Assembly (NCBI GenBank): GCA_001874005.1
Contig: MNYJ01000053.1
Location: 1-38,319, forward strand
Length of the DNA stretch: 38,319 bases
Reading direction: 5' to 3'
Origin: Desulfobacteraceae bacterium CG2_30_51_40
GTDB lineage: Bacteria; Desulfobacterota; DSM-4660; Desulfatiglandales; Desulfatiglandaceae
Shown here: piece after piece, positions 31,656 to 38,299 of the stretch
How the letters are laid out: every line of letters begins with the position of its first letter
Numbering within the stretch: the first letter of the stretch is position 1
Notes under the pieces: model-generated
Database searches by the model: none
What the model saw: only the letters and a program-made list of their open reading frames with translations
What the model was told of the DNA's origin: nothing
Made by a program: the position numbers and the translations under genes

Positions 31656-32860
31656 GAAAAAGGGCGGCCAAGGTCGCCGACAAGAAGGCGGCCATAGGGC
31701 CGGATGTGGATCTGAGCGCATTTCAAATGGCTCCGGTACCGCATAAGTATCTTGCGGATGAAGAACTCTGCGAACTTCCGGTTGAGGAGCAGAAGCGTCT
31801 TCTCATGGCAGGTCTTGACGTCACTGAGAAGGAAAGAGGCGGGACTTACTTTCAGAAGGACACCTCAGTGATTCACTGCGAGGCCAAGCAGGAAGGGATA
31901 GAGGTGATACCCATCCGCAGGGCACTCGAGCAAAATGACTGGATACGTGATTACTACTGGAAACTTGTTGCGGTTGACACGGACAAATATACGGCGGCCG
32001 CCGAACTCAACCTCCATGACGGCTATGTGATTAGAGCGCTTCCGGGCACAAAAAGCATTTATCCCGTTCAGGCTTGCCTCTATTTGGATAAAGAAAGCCT
32101 TCAGCAAAACGTCCATAACATAATCATAGCCGAGGAGGGAAGCGAACTTCACATAATCACGGGATGCGCTTCCGCCCCGCACCTCAAAAAAGGTGCTCAT
32201 GTAGGCATATCCGAGTTTTACGTCAAGAAGAATGCGAAGCTCAGTTTCACCATGATTCATAATTGGGCGGAGGATATGGTGGTAAGACCGAGATCCGCCG
32301 CAATTGTGGAGGAGGGCGGACTTTTCATCAACAATTATATATGCATGAAACCTGTCAAGACCCTCCAGATGTACCCGTCCACAGATCTTATAGGTGAAGG
32401 AGCGATCGCCAGATTCTACAGCATAATTGTCGGAAGTCCCGGCTCGGAGTATGATGTGGGAGGAAGGATAAGGCTTAAGAAAAAGGGAACCAAAGCAGAG
32501 ATAGTAACGCGAACCATAAGCAACGGGGCAAAGATAATTGCCAGGGGCCATCTCATAGGCGAGGTGGCCGGCATCAAGGCCCATCTCGAGTGCAAGGGTC
32601 TCATCATCAACGGAGGCGTGATGCATGCCATACCTGAGCTTGAGGCACATGCCGAGGGTGTTGAGATGTCCCATGAGGCCGCGGTGGGAAAGATAGCCGA
32701 AGAGGAGATATCTTACCTCATGTCGCGGGGGCTCACATCAGAGGAGGCCACATCAACCATTGTGAGAGGCTTTTTAAACGTGGATATTCCGGGTCTTCCA
32801 CCTCAGCTCAAGGCAGAGATTGACAAGGTGATACAGCAGGGCGACAAGGATACTATGTAG
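31634..32860 (+). CDS. sufB: SufB/SufD-family Fe-S scaffold protein (SmsB-like)
   Basis: A 408-aa beta-helix protein of the SufBD family, the partner of SufC and site of cluster assembly. The core beta-helix with NIIIAEEGSELHIITGC, the VEEGGLFINNYICM region and the C-terminal HEAAVGKIAEEEISYLMSRGL, which carries the conserved interface with SufC, are visible. It is shorter than E. coli SufB and is a single SufB/D-type gene, as in minimal systems. The ATG at 31634 has GGAG upstream (in GCGGAGTGTG). The GTG at 31625 is possible. The stop TAG (32858-32860) is formed by the first bases of repeat B3, so the C-terminal end may have been set by the insertion. Confidence 0.9.
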   Translation: MHSSEELRKRAAKVADKKAAIGPDVDLSAFQMAPVPHKYLADEELCELPVEEQKRLLMAGLDVTEKERGGTYFQKDTSVIHCEAKQEGIEVIPIRRALEQNDWIRDYYWKLVAVDTDKYTAAAELNLHDGYVIRALPGTKSIYPVQACLYLDKESLQQNVHNIIIAEEGSELHIITGCASAPHLKKGAHVGISEFYVKKNAKLSFTMIHNWAEDMVVRPRSAAIVEEGGLFINNYICMKPVKTLQMYPSTDLIGEGAIARFYSIIVGSPGSEYDVGGRIRLKKKGTKAEIVTRTISNGAKIIARGHLIGEVAGIKAHLECKGLIINGGVMHAIPELEAHAEGVEMSHEAAVGKIAEEEISYLMSRGLTSEEATSTIVRGFLNVDIPGLPPQLKAEIDKVIQQGDKDTM

Positions 32861-33003
32861 TGTCCAACCGTAAATGAGATAGTTTCGTCTAGTTCAAGGC
32901 GGGCGATAATTTTAACCATAGGAATACATTGATGTATTTCGAGGATTAAAATTTGAGCCCAACGCCGAAATCGGTGAAAATAGCCATCTACGGATGGGCA
33001 CTA
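32858..33003 (+). repeat. Family B palindromic repeat, copy B3
   Basis: A 146-bp unit with more diverged ends (TAGTGTCCAACCG / CGGATGGGCACTA). ACTATGTAG occurs on both sides of the junctions, partly because the element itself ends in TAG/CTA. It lies between sufB and the Memo-family gene and supplies the sufB stop codon. Confidence 0.85.
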
Positions 33004-33026
33004 TGTAGCCTGAGGAGATATCATAG

Positions 33027-33890
33027 ATGGATATAAGAAGGGCGGATTTTGCAGGTTCCTGGTACCCTGAACTGCGGAGCGACTGCCTGAAGGAGATAGA
33101 GGAACTGGAACATTCCGCCTTTATGTGCCCGGAACTCAAGGGGAGGGCGGTCGGAGGAATAGTTCCGCACGCTGGTTGGTATTACTCCGGTCTCCTTTCC
33201 CTGAGTGTGATCAGGTGCATGAAGATGGGGACGGATGCCGATACATGCATTATCTTCGGCCGCCATCTGCCCATATCAGGCCGCAATTTTATGATGAAGG
33301 GCGGGGCCTGGGCAACGCCCCTCGGGGATCTGGTTATTGATTCCGAGATAGCTGAAAAGCTTTCGAATCGCTTTCCTTTTACTGTGGAGACTGCATCACG
33401 ACATGAGCCTGACAATACAATCGAGCTTCAGCTCCCTTTCTTAAAATATTACTTTCCGCAGATCAGGATACTTCCCCTGGGGCTTCCTCCTGTTGCCGCT
33501 TCGTTCGACATAGCAATAAGCGCTTGTGAAATCTCCCTTGCAATGGGTCGCAAGACGATTGTATTGGGCTCAACTGATTTGACCCACTACGGGCCTAATT
33601 ATGATTTTACTCCTCACGGTACGGGCAATAAGGCAGTGAGCTGGGTAAAGGAGGTCAACGACAGAAGGTCAAGGCATCTAATGGTTTCAATGGATGCGGA
33701 AGCCCTTGTGGCAGAGGCCCTCAGGAGTGCTAGCGCGTGCTGCGGAGGAGCCGCAGGATCGGCTATTGAGGCTGCAAGAACTCTGGGAGCATCCAGGGCT
33801 GAAGAGATAGGCTACTACACAAGCTATGATGTAAGGGCGGACAGCAGTTTTGTAGGTTATAGCGGAATCGTTTTTTACGCGGCCGCCTGA
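33027..33890 (+). CDS. amrB: AmmeMemoRadiSam system protein B (Memo-family)
   Basis: A 287-aa Memo-like protein (PF01875) with an LigB/extradiol-dioxygenase-like fold. The N-terminal RRADFAGSWYP, VPHAGWYYSG (His48), the HEPDNTIELQLPFL segment and STDLTHYG carry the conserved histidines and acidic residues expected for metal binding. In many anaerobes it is encoded with an AMMECR1 protein and a radical SAM enzyme (AmmeMemoRadiSam), a system of unknown reaction. Neither partner is adjacent here. The ATG at 33027 follows GAGGAG. Repeats B3 and B4 flank it on both sides. Confidence 0.9.
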   Translation: MDIRRADFAGSWYPELRSDCLKEIEELEHSAFMCPELKGRAVGGIVPHAGWYYSGLLSLSVIRCMKMGTDADTCIIFGRHLPISGRNFMMKGGAWATPLGDLVIDSEIAEKLSNRFPFTVETASRHEPDNTIELQLPFLKYYFPQIRILPLGLPPVAASFDIAISACEISLAMGRKTIVLGSTDLTHYGPNYDFTPHGTGNKAVSWVKEVNDRRSRHLMVSMDAEALVAEALRSASACCGGAAGSAIEAARTLGASRAEEIGYYTSYDVRADSSFVGYSGIVFYAAA

Positions 33891-33896
33891 TCCTGG

Positions 33897-33910
33897 TTTA
33901 TAAAAATAGT
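33897..33910 (-). repeat. Short left-end remnant of family A copy A4
   Basis: TTTATAAAAATAGT resembles the family A end TTTATATGAAAATAG. B4 follows immediately, and the rest of A4 continues at 34057. Similarity is over few bases, so confidence is limited. Confidence 0.4.
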
Positions 33911-34056
33911 TAGTGCCTATCCGTAAATGAGATAGTTTCGTGGAATTCAAGGCGGGCGATAATTTTAACCGCAGTAATATATTGAGGTATTTCGAGGATT
34001 AAAATTTGCGCCCAACGCCGAAATAGGTGAAAATAGCCATTTATGGATGGACACTG
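33911..34056 (+). repeat. Family B palindromic repeat, copy B4
   Basis: A 146-bp unit from TAGTGCCTATCCG to GGATGGACACTG. The right end has a G instead of the usual A in the terminal CACTA. It directly abuts A4 on the right. Confidence 0.88.
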
Positions 34057-34196
34057 GATAGTAGTCATAGCAGAGTAGGCCGCTATCCAGTCCGTGTTCC
34101 GGCCTTTGCCGGAACGACCACCCGGATTCCGGATCAAGTCCGGAATGACATGCGGCATTTTCATGATTCGCTGTGCCCCAACAGGGCATGAGGGTT
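34057..34196 (-). repeat. Family A interspersed repeat, copy A4 (reverse)
   Basis: The reverse-orientation copy contains GTCATAGC, CCGCTATCCAG, a GGCCTTTGCCGGAA hairpin, CCGGATTCCGG, ATGCGGCATTTTCATG and ends CAGGGCATG. It is joined to B4 without spacer. It lies upstream of the histidine kinase gene. Confidence 0.85.
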
Positions 34197-34221
34197 TGAA
34201 GAGATTGAAAGGGGAGTATTT

Positions 34222-35118
34222 TTGTCCTTTTGGAAAAGGCTCAGATTTAGGGAAAATAAGAAAGCAAGGGACTCCAGCGATTCTGTGCCTTCACCGGACC
34301 GGTCTGAACACAGGGGGATAACAGCTATGGGAAACAATGAAACCCTCGATGGGGAGAAACCAGCATCCGCAAAGGGTGGGATAAAACTTGATCTCTTAGT
34401 ACACGATCTGAAGGTTCCGCTTGCGGTGATAGAGGCCGGAGTGAGTTCGCTCCTCAAGAGACCTGAGAAATATGGAGCAATTACGGAGAGTCAGGAGAGA
34501 GTGCTCCAAAGGGTCCTTAGAAATGCGAAGATAACACAGAGTCTGGTAAACGACGTTCTTGAACTGGGAAGATCCAGAGAGGGCATTGTCAACCTTAATT
34601 GGTTCACGCTGTGTGATTTGGTTGAGGAGGCTCTTGTGGAGATATTCGATTTGACGGATTCCTCTGTCTCAGAGAGGATAAGAGGGTGCAAGGACGCCGC
34701 AATGATTCACGAAGCGGTGATCGGAGCGGGACTATCTATCTCCATTGCAAAGGAACTCTGGTCGAAAAAGGTATGCCTGGATGAGGTGAAGGTGATACAG
34801 ATACTTAGAAACCTTCTCAGCAACGCCTTCAAGTATCGCAAGAAAAAGGTCGAACTCAGCATTACTGAGGACAAGGGGTGCCTCGTGATGAGGGTCGCGG
34901 ACGACGGTGAGGGAATACCTTCGGCATATCACAGCAAGGTACTTGAGTGTTATTACCAGAAGGACCCCTCAGGCATCTGTAGCGTACGAGGACATGGTAT
35001 AGGCTTGGCCGGCGTGGTGGCTCTTTTGGAGGACATGGGAGGACGCCTCTCACTTGACAGTGAAGAGGGGAAAGGGGCCGCCTTCTCAGTCGAGTTGCCG
35101 CTAAATGCCTCTACATGA
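34222..35118 (+). CDS. Sensorless histidine kinase (HisKA-HATPase)
   Basis: A 298-aa soluble kinase with no membrane or PAS segment. Residues 1-50 are polar and probably disordered. A HisKA dimerisation domain (about 55-118) has the phospho-acceptor H61 in VHDLKVPLAVIEAG. The HATPase domain has an N box (QILRNLLSNAFKY), G1 DDGEGIP, and G2 GHGIGLAG. The TTG at 34222 has GGGGAG 7 bases upstream; ATG 34327 with AGGGGG upstream is an alternative that would still keep all domains. It converges on a response regulator with an 8-base overlap (35111-35118), so the two are presumably partners. The input signal is unknown. Confidence 0.88.
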   Translation: MSFWKRLRFRENKKARDSSDSVPSPDRSEHRGITAMGNNETLDGEKPASAKGGIKLDLLVHDLKVPLAVIEAGVSSLLKRPEKYGAITESQERVLQRVLRNAKITQSLVNDVLELGRSREGIVNLNWFTLCDLVEEALVEIFDLTDSSVSERIRGCKDAAMIHEAVIGAGLSISIAKELWSKKVCLDEVKVIQILRNLLSNAFKYRKKKVELSITEDKGCLVMRVADDGEGIPSAYHSKVLECYYQKDPSGICSVRGHGIGLAGVVALLEDMGGRLSLDSEEGKGAAFSVELPLNAST

Positions 35119-35623
35119 TTTTTGAGAGTTCGTCCTTTTCGACACGATAGTTCTTTTCGTATTCATTCCAGAAGTCCTTGTGCTTTTCCTTCCATCCGAT
35201 GCCGAACTTCTTATCGAAGAAGGGCTCGAGCTTTTCAAACCACCGGCCTTTGGGGCCCTTATCACCTATCGCAAGTACTTCCCTGAGATAACTGGCGATA
35301 TCTGCGATTTTATCCTTCGGGACGTAGGCCTGGGCTCCGCCCTTTATTGACTTTACCAGATTGTCGGGGCTAAGAGCATGTGCGGTAAGCATCAGGGCCG
35401 GTATACCACGATGGGATGCGATCTCAAGGAGGTCGTATCCTCTTACACCCATTATATCAAGTATTGCTGCATCGTATCGGTTCTTGGCGAGGAATTTCTG
35501 TGCGGTTTCAAAATCAGGGGCGGAATCAATCAGACACATACCCAGCATTTCTGCTAAGGTGTCAATGATGTCGGGCTCGTCATCAACTATAAGTACTCTC
35601 TTCCCTGCCAGATTATCTTCCAT
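35111..35623 (-). CDS. Response regulator with receiver domain and short C-terminal extension
   Basis: A 170-aa protein. The receiver has the acidic pair in IVDDEPD, phospho-acceptor Asp at about 56 in AILDIMGV, a Thr in MLTAH and Lys in VPKDK. About 50 residues follow (KGRWFEKLEPFF...FGIGWKEKHKDFWNEY) that form no DNA-binding domain I know and are rich in Trp, Phe and Lys. The ATG at 35623 is preferred because GGAGGG lies 6 bases upstream; ATG 35629 would touch that site. It is encoded tail-to-tail with the kinase at 34222, with an 8-base overlap. Its output is probably protein interaction rather than transcription, which is inference. Confidence 0.87.
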   Translation of the reverse strand: MEDNLAGKRVLIVDDEPDIIDTLAEMLGMCLIDSAPDFETAQKFLAKNRYDAAILDIMGVRGYDLLEIASHRGIPALMLTAHALSPDNLVKSIKGGAQAYVPKDKIADIASYLREVLAIGDKGPKGRWFEKLEPFFDKKFGIGWKEKHKDFWNEYEKNYRVEKDELSKIM

Positions 35624-35641
35624 ATCCATCCCTCCAAAAGG

Positions 35642-35793
35642 TTTATATGAAAATAGATAGTCATAGCGGCGTAGTCCGCTATCCGGCCCTTGTTCCGGCC
35701 TTCGCCGGGATGACGACTGGGATTTCGGATCGAGCCAGGAATAACATGCGGCATTTTCATGCTTCGTTGTGCCCCTTTCAGGGCGTGACCGTT
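35642..35793 (-). repeat. Family A interspersed repeat, copy A5 (reverse, uninterrupted)
   Basis: It begins TTTATATGAAAATAGATAG, followed by TCATAGCGGCG, CCGCTATCC, the CCGGCCTTCGCCGG hairpin and ATGCGGCATTTTCATGC, ending GGGCGTGACCG. It lies upstream of the response regulator gene. No B unit is inserted, so it serves as the empty-site reference for A6/B5. Confidence 0.85.
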
Positions 35794-35985
35794 AGTGGAG
35801 AAAACAGCAACAGCGAAAACGCCTCCCCTCCTATTGAACGGGAAACAAGAGCCATCTCAATCGTTGTGGCGATCTTAACCTCGATGGTATCAGGAGTCAA
35901 TATTTATGTGCCCAAATCCAGATGAGATGATGAAGGTGGCAATCAAATCCATTGACACTTGTCTCTGCATTACATAATCTTTTCC
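35794..35985. other. Intergenic, no gene recognised; weak promoter-like pair
   Basis: A frame crossing from A5 into this stretch encodes no recognisable protein and starts in the repeat. TTGACA at 35952-35957 and CATAAT at 35973-35978 are 15 bases apart, short for a sigma-70 promoter. It could in principle serve the small gene at 36283, though two repeats lie between. Confidence 0.35.
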
Positions 35986-36001
35986 TTTATATGAAAATAG
36001 G
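35986..36001 (-). repeat. Left-end piece of family A copy A6, split by B5
   Basis: TTTATATGAAAATAG is identical to the first 15 bases of A5. B5 starts one base later, and the rest of the A unit resumes at 36148. Confidence 0.7.
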
Positions 36002-36147
36002 TAGTGTCTATCCGGAAATGAGATAGTTTCGTCGAGTTCAAGGCGGGCGATAATTTTAACCACAGGAATACATTTACGTATTTCGAGGATTAAAGTTTGA
36101 GCCCAACGCCTAAATCGGTGAAAATAGCCATTTCCGGATGGACACTA
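36002..36147 (+). repeat. Family B palindromic repeat, copy B5
   Basis: A 146-bp unit, TAGTGTCTATCCGGAAATG to CATTTCCGGATGGACACTA. It sits inside family A copy A6, with A sequence on both sides. Confidence 0.9.
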
Positions 36148-36260
36148 GTATTCATAGCCGCGTAGACCGCTATCCAGTCCCTGGTATCTGGATTCCGGCT
36201 TGCGCCGTAATGTCGTGCGGCATTATCATGCTTGGTTGTGTCACAACAGGGCATGAACGC
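36148..36260 (-). repeat. Right part of family A copy A6 (reverse)
   Basis: It continues CATAGCCGCGTAGACCGC, CTATCCAGTCC, GGATTCCGGC, GTGCGGCATTATCATGC and ends CAGGGCATG. It is more diverged than A4 and A5. It ends about 20 bases before the small gene at 36283. Confidence 0.8.
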
Positions 36261-36282
36261 TAATGACAAAAGGGAGGATTTT

Positions 36283-36486
36283 ATGGATTTTAATGAAAAG
36301 GCAAAGATCAGGCTGGGGCACTGGGTAAATCACAGCGAGGAGCATCAGAAGGAATATGAGGGATTTTCAAGAGAGCTTGAAAATGCCGGCAGGGATGTAA
36401 GCGCGGGGTTCATAAGAGAACTGGCGAAATTGACCGAAAAAAGCACGGAATGTCTGAAAAAGGCCTTGCGAGCACTGGATGAATAG
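36283..36486 (+). CDS. Small helical protein with HWxNHxEEH-type motif, function unknown
   Basis: A 67-aa protein starting at ATG 36283, chosen because GGGAGG lies 5 bases upstream; an upstream GTG in frame would begin in repeat A6. The sequence is almost entirely helical and charged. It contains LGHWVNHSEEHQKEYEGF, then two amphipathic helices ending KSTECLKKALRALDE. From memory this resembles the 'HWIEHNEEH' domain of small proteins in anaerobic bacteria and archaea (sometimes with a His-rich N-terminus, absent here). The clustered His/Glu could bind metal, but that is only a suggestion. It is 51 bases before the sirtuin gene and may share its transcript. Confidence 0.7.
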   Translation: MDFNEKAKIRLGHWVNHSEEHQKEYEGFSRELENAGRDVSAGFIRELAKLTEKSTECLKKALRALDE

Positions 36487-36537
36487 ATTGGTGCCTGATA
36501 CCGCAGGAGCCTGACAGGACGTGGGGAGATAAATCTG

Positions 36538-37296
36538 ATGGATCTTGTTGAAAGGGCCGCCGATCTGCTGATGGCATCAAGACTTACCATTGCCCTGACG
36601 GGCGCCGGAATTTCGGTGGAATCAGGTATCCCTGATTTCAGAAGTGCCGGGGGGCTCTGGACAAAGTATGATCCTTCCGAATATGCCACTATCGAAGCTT
36701 TTGTCTCCAATCCGGAGAAGGTCTGGGAGATGCTCAGGGAGATGGGCGAAGTAGTTGGAAACGCGATACCTAATAGGGCGCATATAGGCCTTGGTGAGCT
36801 TGAGCGTCTCGGCTATCTGCACTTCGTGATAACCCAGAACATTGATAACCTCCACCAGGCAGGCGGCTCCAGAAACGTAATCGAATATCACGGTAACGCC
36901 AGCACCCTTTCATGCCTTTCCTGCGGGAGACACTACCGAAGCTCGGACAAGGCCTCGCAATACCCGCCCAGATGCGAATGCGGGAACATACTGAAGCCCG
37001 ACGTCATATTCTTTGGTGAGGCTATTCCATCTGAGGCGCTGAGCCGTTCGTATGAACTTGCCCAAACGGCCCAGGCAGTCTTTGTAGTGGGAACATCCGC
37101 CACTGTCTCTCCGGCCAATACGATACCTTCAACCGCCAAGAGAGGGGGAGCAACTATCATTGAGATCAACAAGGAAAGAACCCATCTTACTGATACCATT
37201 ACTGATATATTCCTTCAGGGGAGCGCTGGGACCATCGTGGATGAAATCCTCAACGCGGTAAAGAGAGAGTCGGCAGGGAGCAATGTCCGCCTCTGA
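36538..37296 (+). CDS. SIR2-family NAD-dependent protein deacylase (sirtuin)
   Basis: A 252-aa sirtuin that removes acyl groups from lysines using NAD+. The NAD motif is GAGISVESGIPDFR (22-35), with TQNIDNLHQ (99-107), catalytic His118 in YHG, zinc cysteines C126, C129, C146 and C148, and KPDVIFFGE (153-161). The C-terminal GTSATVSPA and IIEINKE complete the Rossmann fold. The ATG at 36538 has GGGGAG 7 bases upstream. It follows the 67-aa gene by 51 bases and precedes murI by 43 on the same strand. In bacteria CobB-type sirtuins often regulate acetyl-CoA synthetase; the target here is unknown. Confidence 0.95.
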   Translation: MDLVERAADLLMASRLTIALTGAGISVESGIPDFRSAGGLWTKYDPSEYATIEAFVSNPEKVWEMLREMGEVVGNAIPNRAHIGLGELERLGYLHFVITQNIDNLHQAGGSRNVIEYHGNASTLSCLSCGRHYRSSDKASQYPPRCECGNILKPDVIFFGEAIPSEALSRSYELAQTAQAVFVVGTSATVSPANTIPSTAKRGGATIIEINKERTHLTDTITDIFLQGSAGTIVDEILNAVKRESAGSNVRL

Positions 37297-37339
37297 TTCT
37301 AAGATATCCTTTAAATGAGGCTGAGGAGTTGCAGCGCTG

Positions 37340-38149
37340 ATGATTGGGGTATTTGATTCCGGATTCGGTGGGCTTACCATCTTGAGAGCGTTTCTGAAGG
37401 CGCTTCCGGATATTCGTTATGTCTATCTTGGAGACAACGCCCGCACTCCTTACGGTAACAAGTCCCAGGGTGTCATTTATGAATATACCAGACAAGCGGT
37501 TGAATACCTCTTCGGCCTAGGTTGCGTTCTCGTCATTCTGGCATGCAATACGGCATCTACAAAGGCCCTGAGGAAGATACAGCAGGAGTGGCTCCCGCGC
37601 CGTTACCCTGACAGGAGGGTACTAGGGGTGGTGATACCGCTTGCGGAGGCCGGTGCCGCCGTGACACGCGCAGGCAGGGTAGGAGTAATCGGAACGAGGG
37701 CCACAATCGAATCAGGGGTTTTTGATCAGGAACTCCACAAGATCAGACCGGAGCTGATGGTTTTTGGGAAGGCATGTCCGCTGCTGGTCCCGCTCGTTGA
37801 GGAGGATTGGGTGAGGCGGCCTGAGACGAGCATGATACTAAAGAAATATTTGAGGAGCTTAAAGGATAAAAGAGTTGATACGCTTATCCCGGGCTGTACT
37901 CACTATCCATTTCTCCAGCCACAGATAGAGAGGATCATGGGGAAAAGCTGCGCTGTGGTTAATGGGCCTGAGGTGGTTGCCCGGAAGCTATGCGACTATC
38001 TTAAAAGACACCCTGAGATTGACGGCGCGATAAAAAGGGGAGGGAATAATTCGTATTTCACAACGGATGATCCAGAGAGATTCATGGCCTTCGGCCGGCA
38101 ATTTTTGTGTGATAGGATTAGCGAAGTGAAGGCAGTCGTTTTGGGATAA
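37340..38149 (+). CDS. murI: Glutamate racemase
   Basis: A 269-aa cofactor-independent racemase making D-glutamate for peptidoglycan. The two catalytic cysteines are C69 in ACNTAS and C186 in GCTHYPFL. FDSGFGGLTIL and YLGDNARTPYG near the N-terminus are diagnostic. The ATG at 37340 has GAGG about 13 bases upstream (GAGGAG...GCTG), so the site is only moderate. It is the last gene in the window. Repeat B6 begins 4 bases beyond its stop codon. With murJ it is the second peptidoglycan gene in the window. Confidence 0.96.
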   Translation: MIGVFDSGFGGLTILRAFLKALPDIRYVYLGDNARTPYGNKSQGVIYEYTRQAVEYLFGLGCVLVILACNTASTKALRKIQQEWLPRRYPDRRVLGVVIPLAEAGAAVTRAGRVGVIGTRATIESGVFDQELHKIRPELMVFGKACPLLVPLVEEDWVRRPETSMILKKYLRSLKDKRVDTLIPGCTHYPFLQPQIERIMGKSCAVVNGPEVVARKLCDYLKRHPEIDGAIKRGGNNSYFTTDDPERFMAFGRQFLCDRISEVKAVVLG

Positions 38150-38153
38150 TAGA

Positions 38154-38299
38154 TAGTGTCCATCCGGAAATGAGATAGTTTCGTCGAGTTCAAAGCGGGC
38201 GATAATTTTAACCACAGGAATACATTGACGTATTTCGAGGATTAAAATTTGAGCCCAACGCCGAAATCGGTGAAAATAGCCATTTCCGGATGGACACTA
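38154..38299 (+). repeat. Family B palindromic repeat, copy B6
   Basis: A 146-bp unit, TAGTGTCCATCCGGAAATG to CATTTCCGGATGGACACTA, with perfect 19-bp terminal inverted repeats. It lies 4 bases after murI. Confidence 0.92.

Noticed and set aside
31865-32674. 269-codon open frame on the minus strand opposite sufB
   Set aside because: Antisense shadow of sufB with no domain and no ribosome binding site.
35647-35925. 92-codon open frame on the plus strand
   Set aside because: Its first half is translated repeat A5; the remainder resembles no protein and has no ribosome binding site at its start.
10976-38299. CRISPR array formed by the recurring repeats
   Set aside because: Copies are kilobases apart, 145 bp or longer, in both orientations, with genes between them and no spacers or cas genes.
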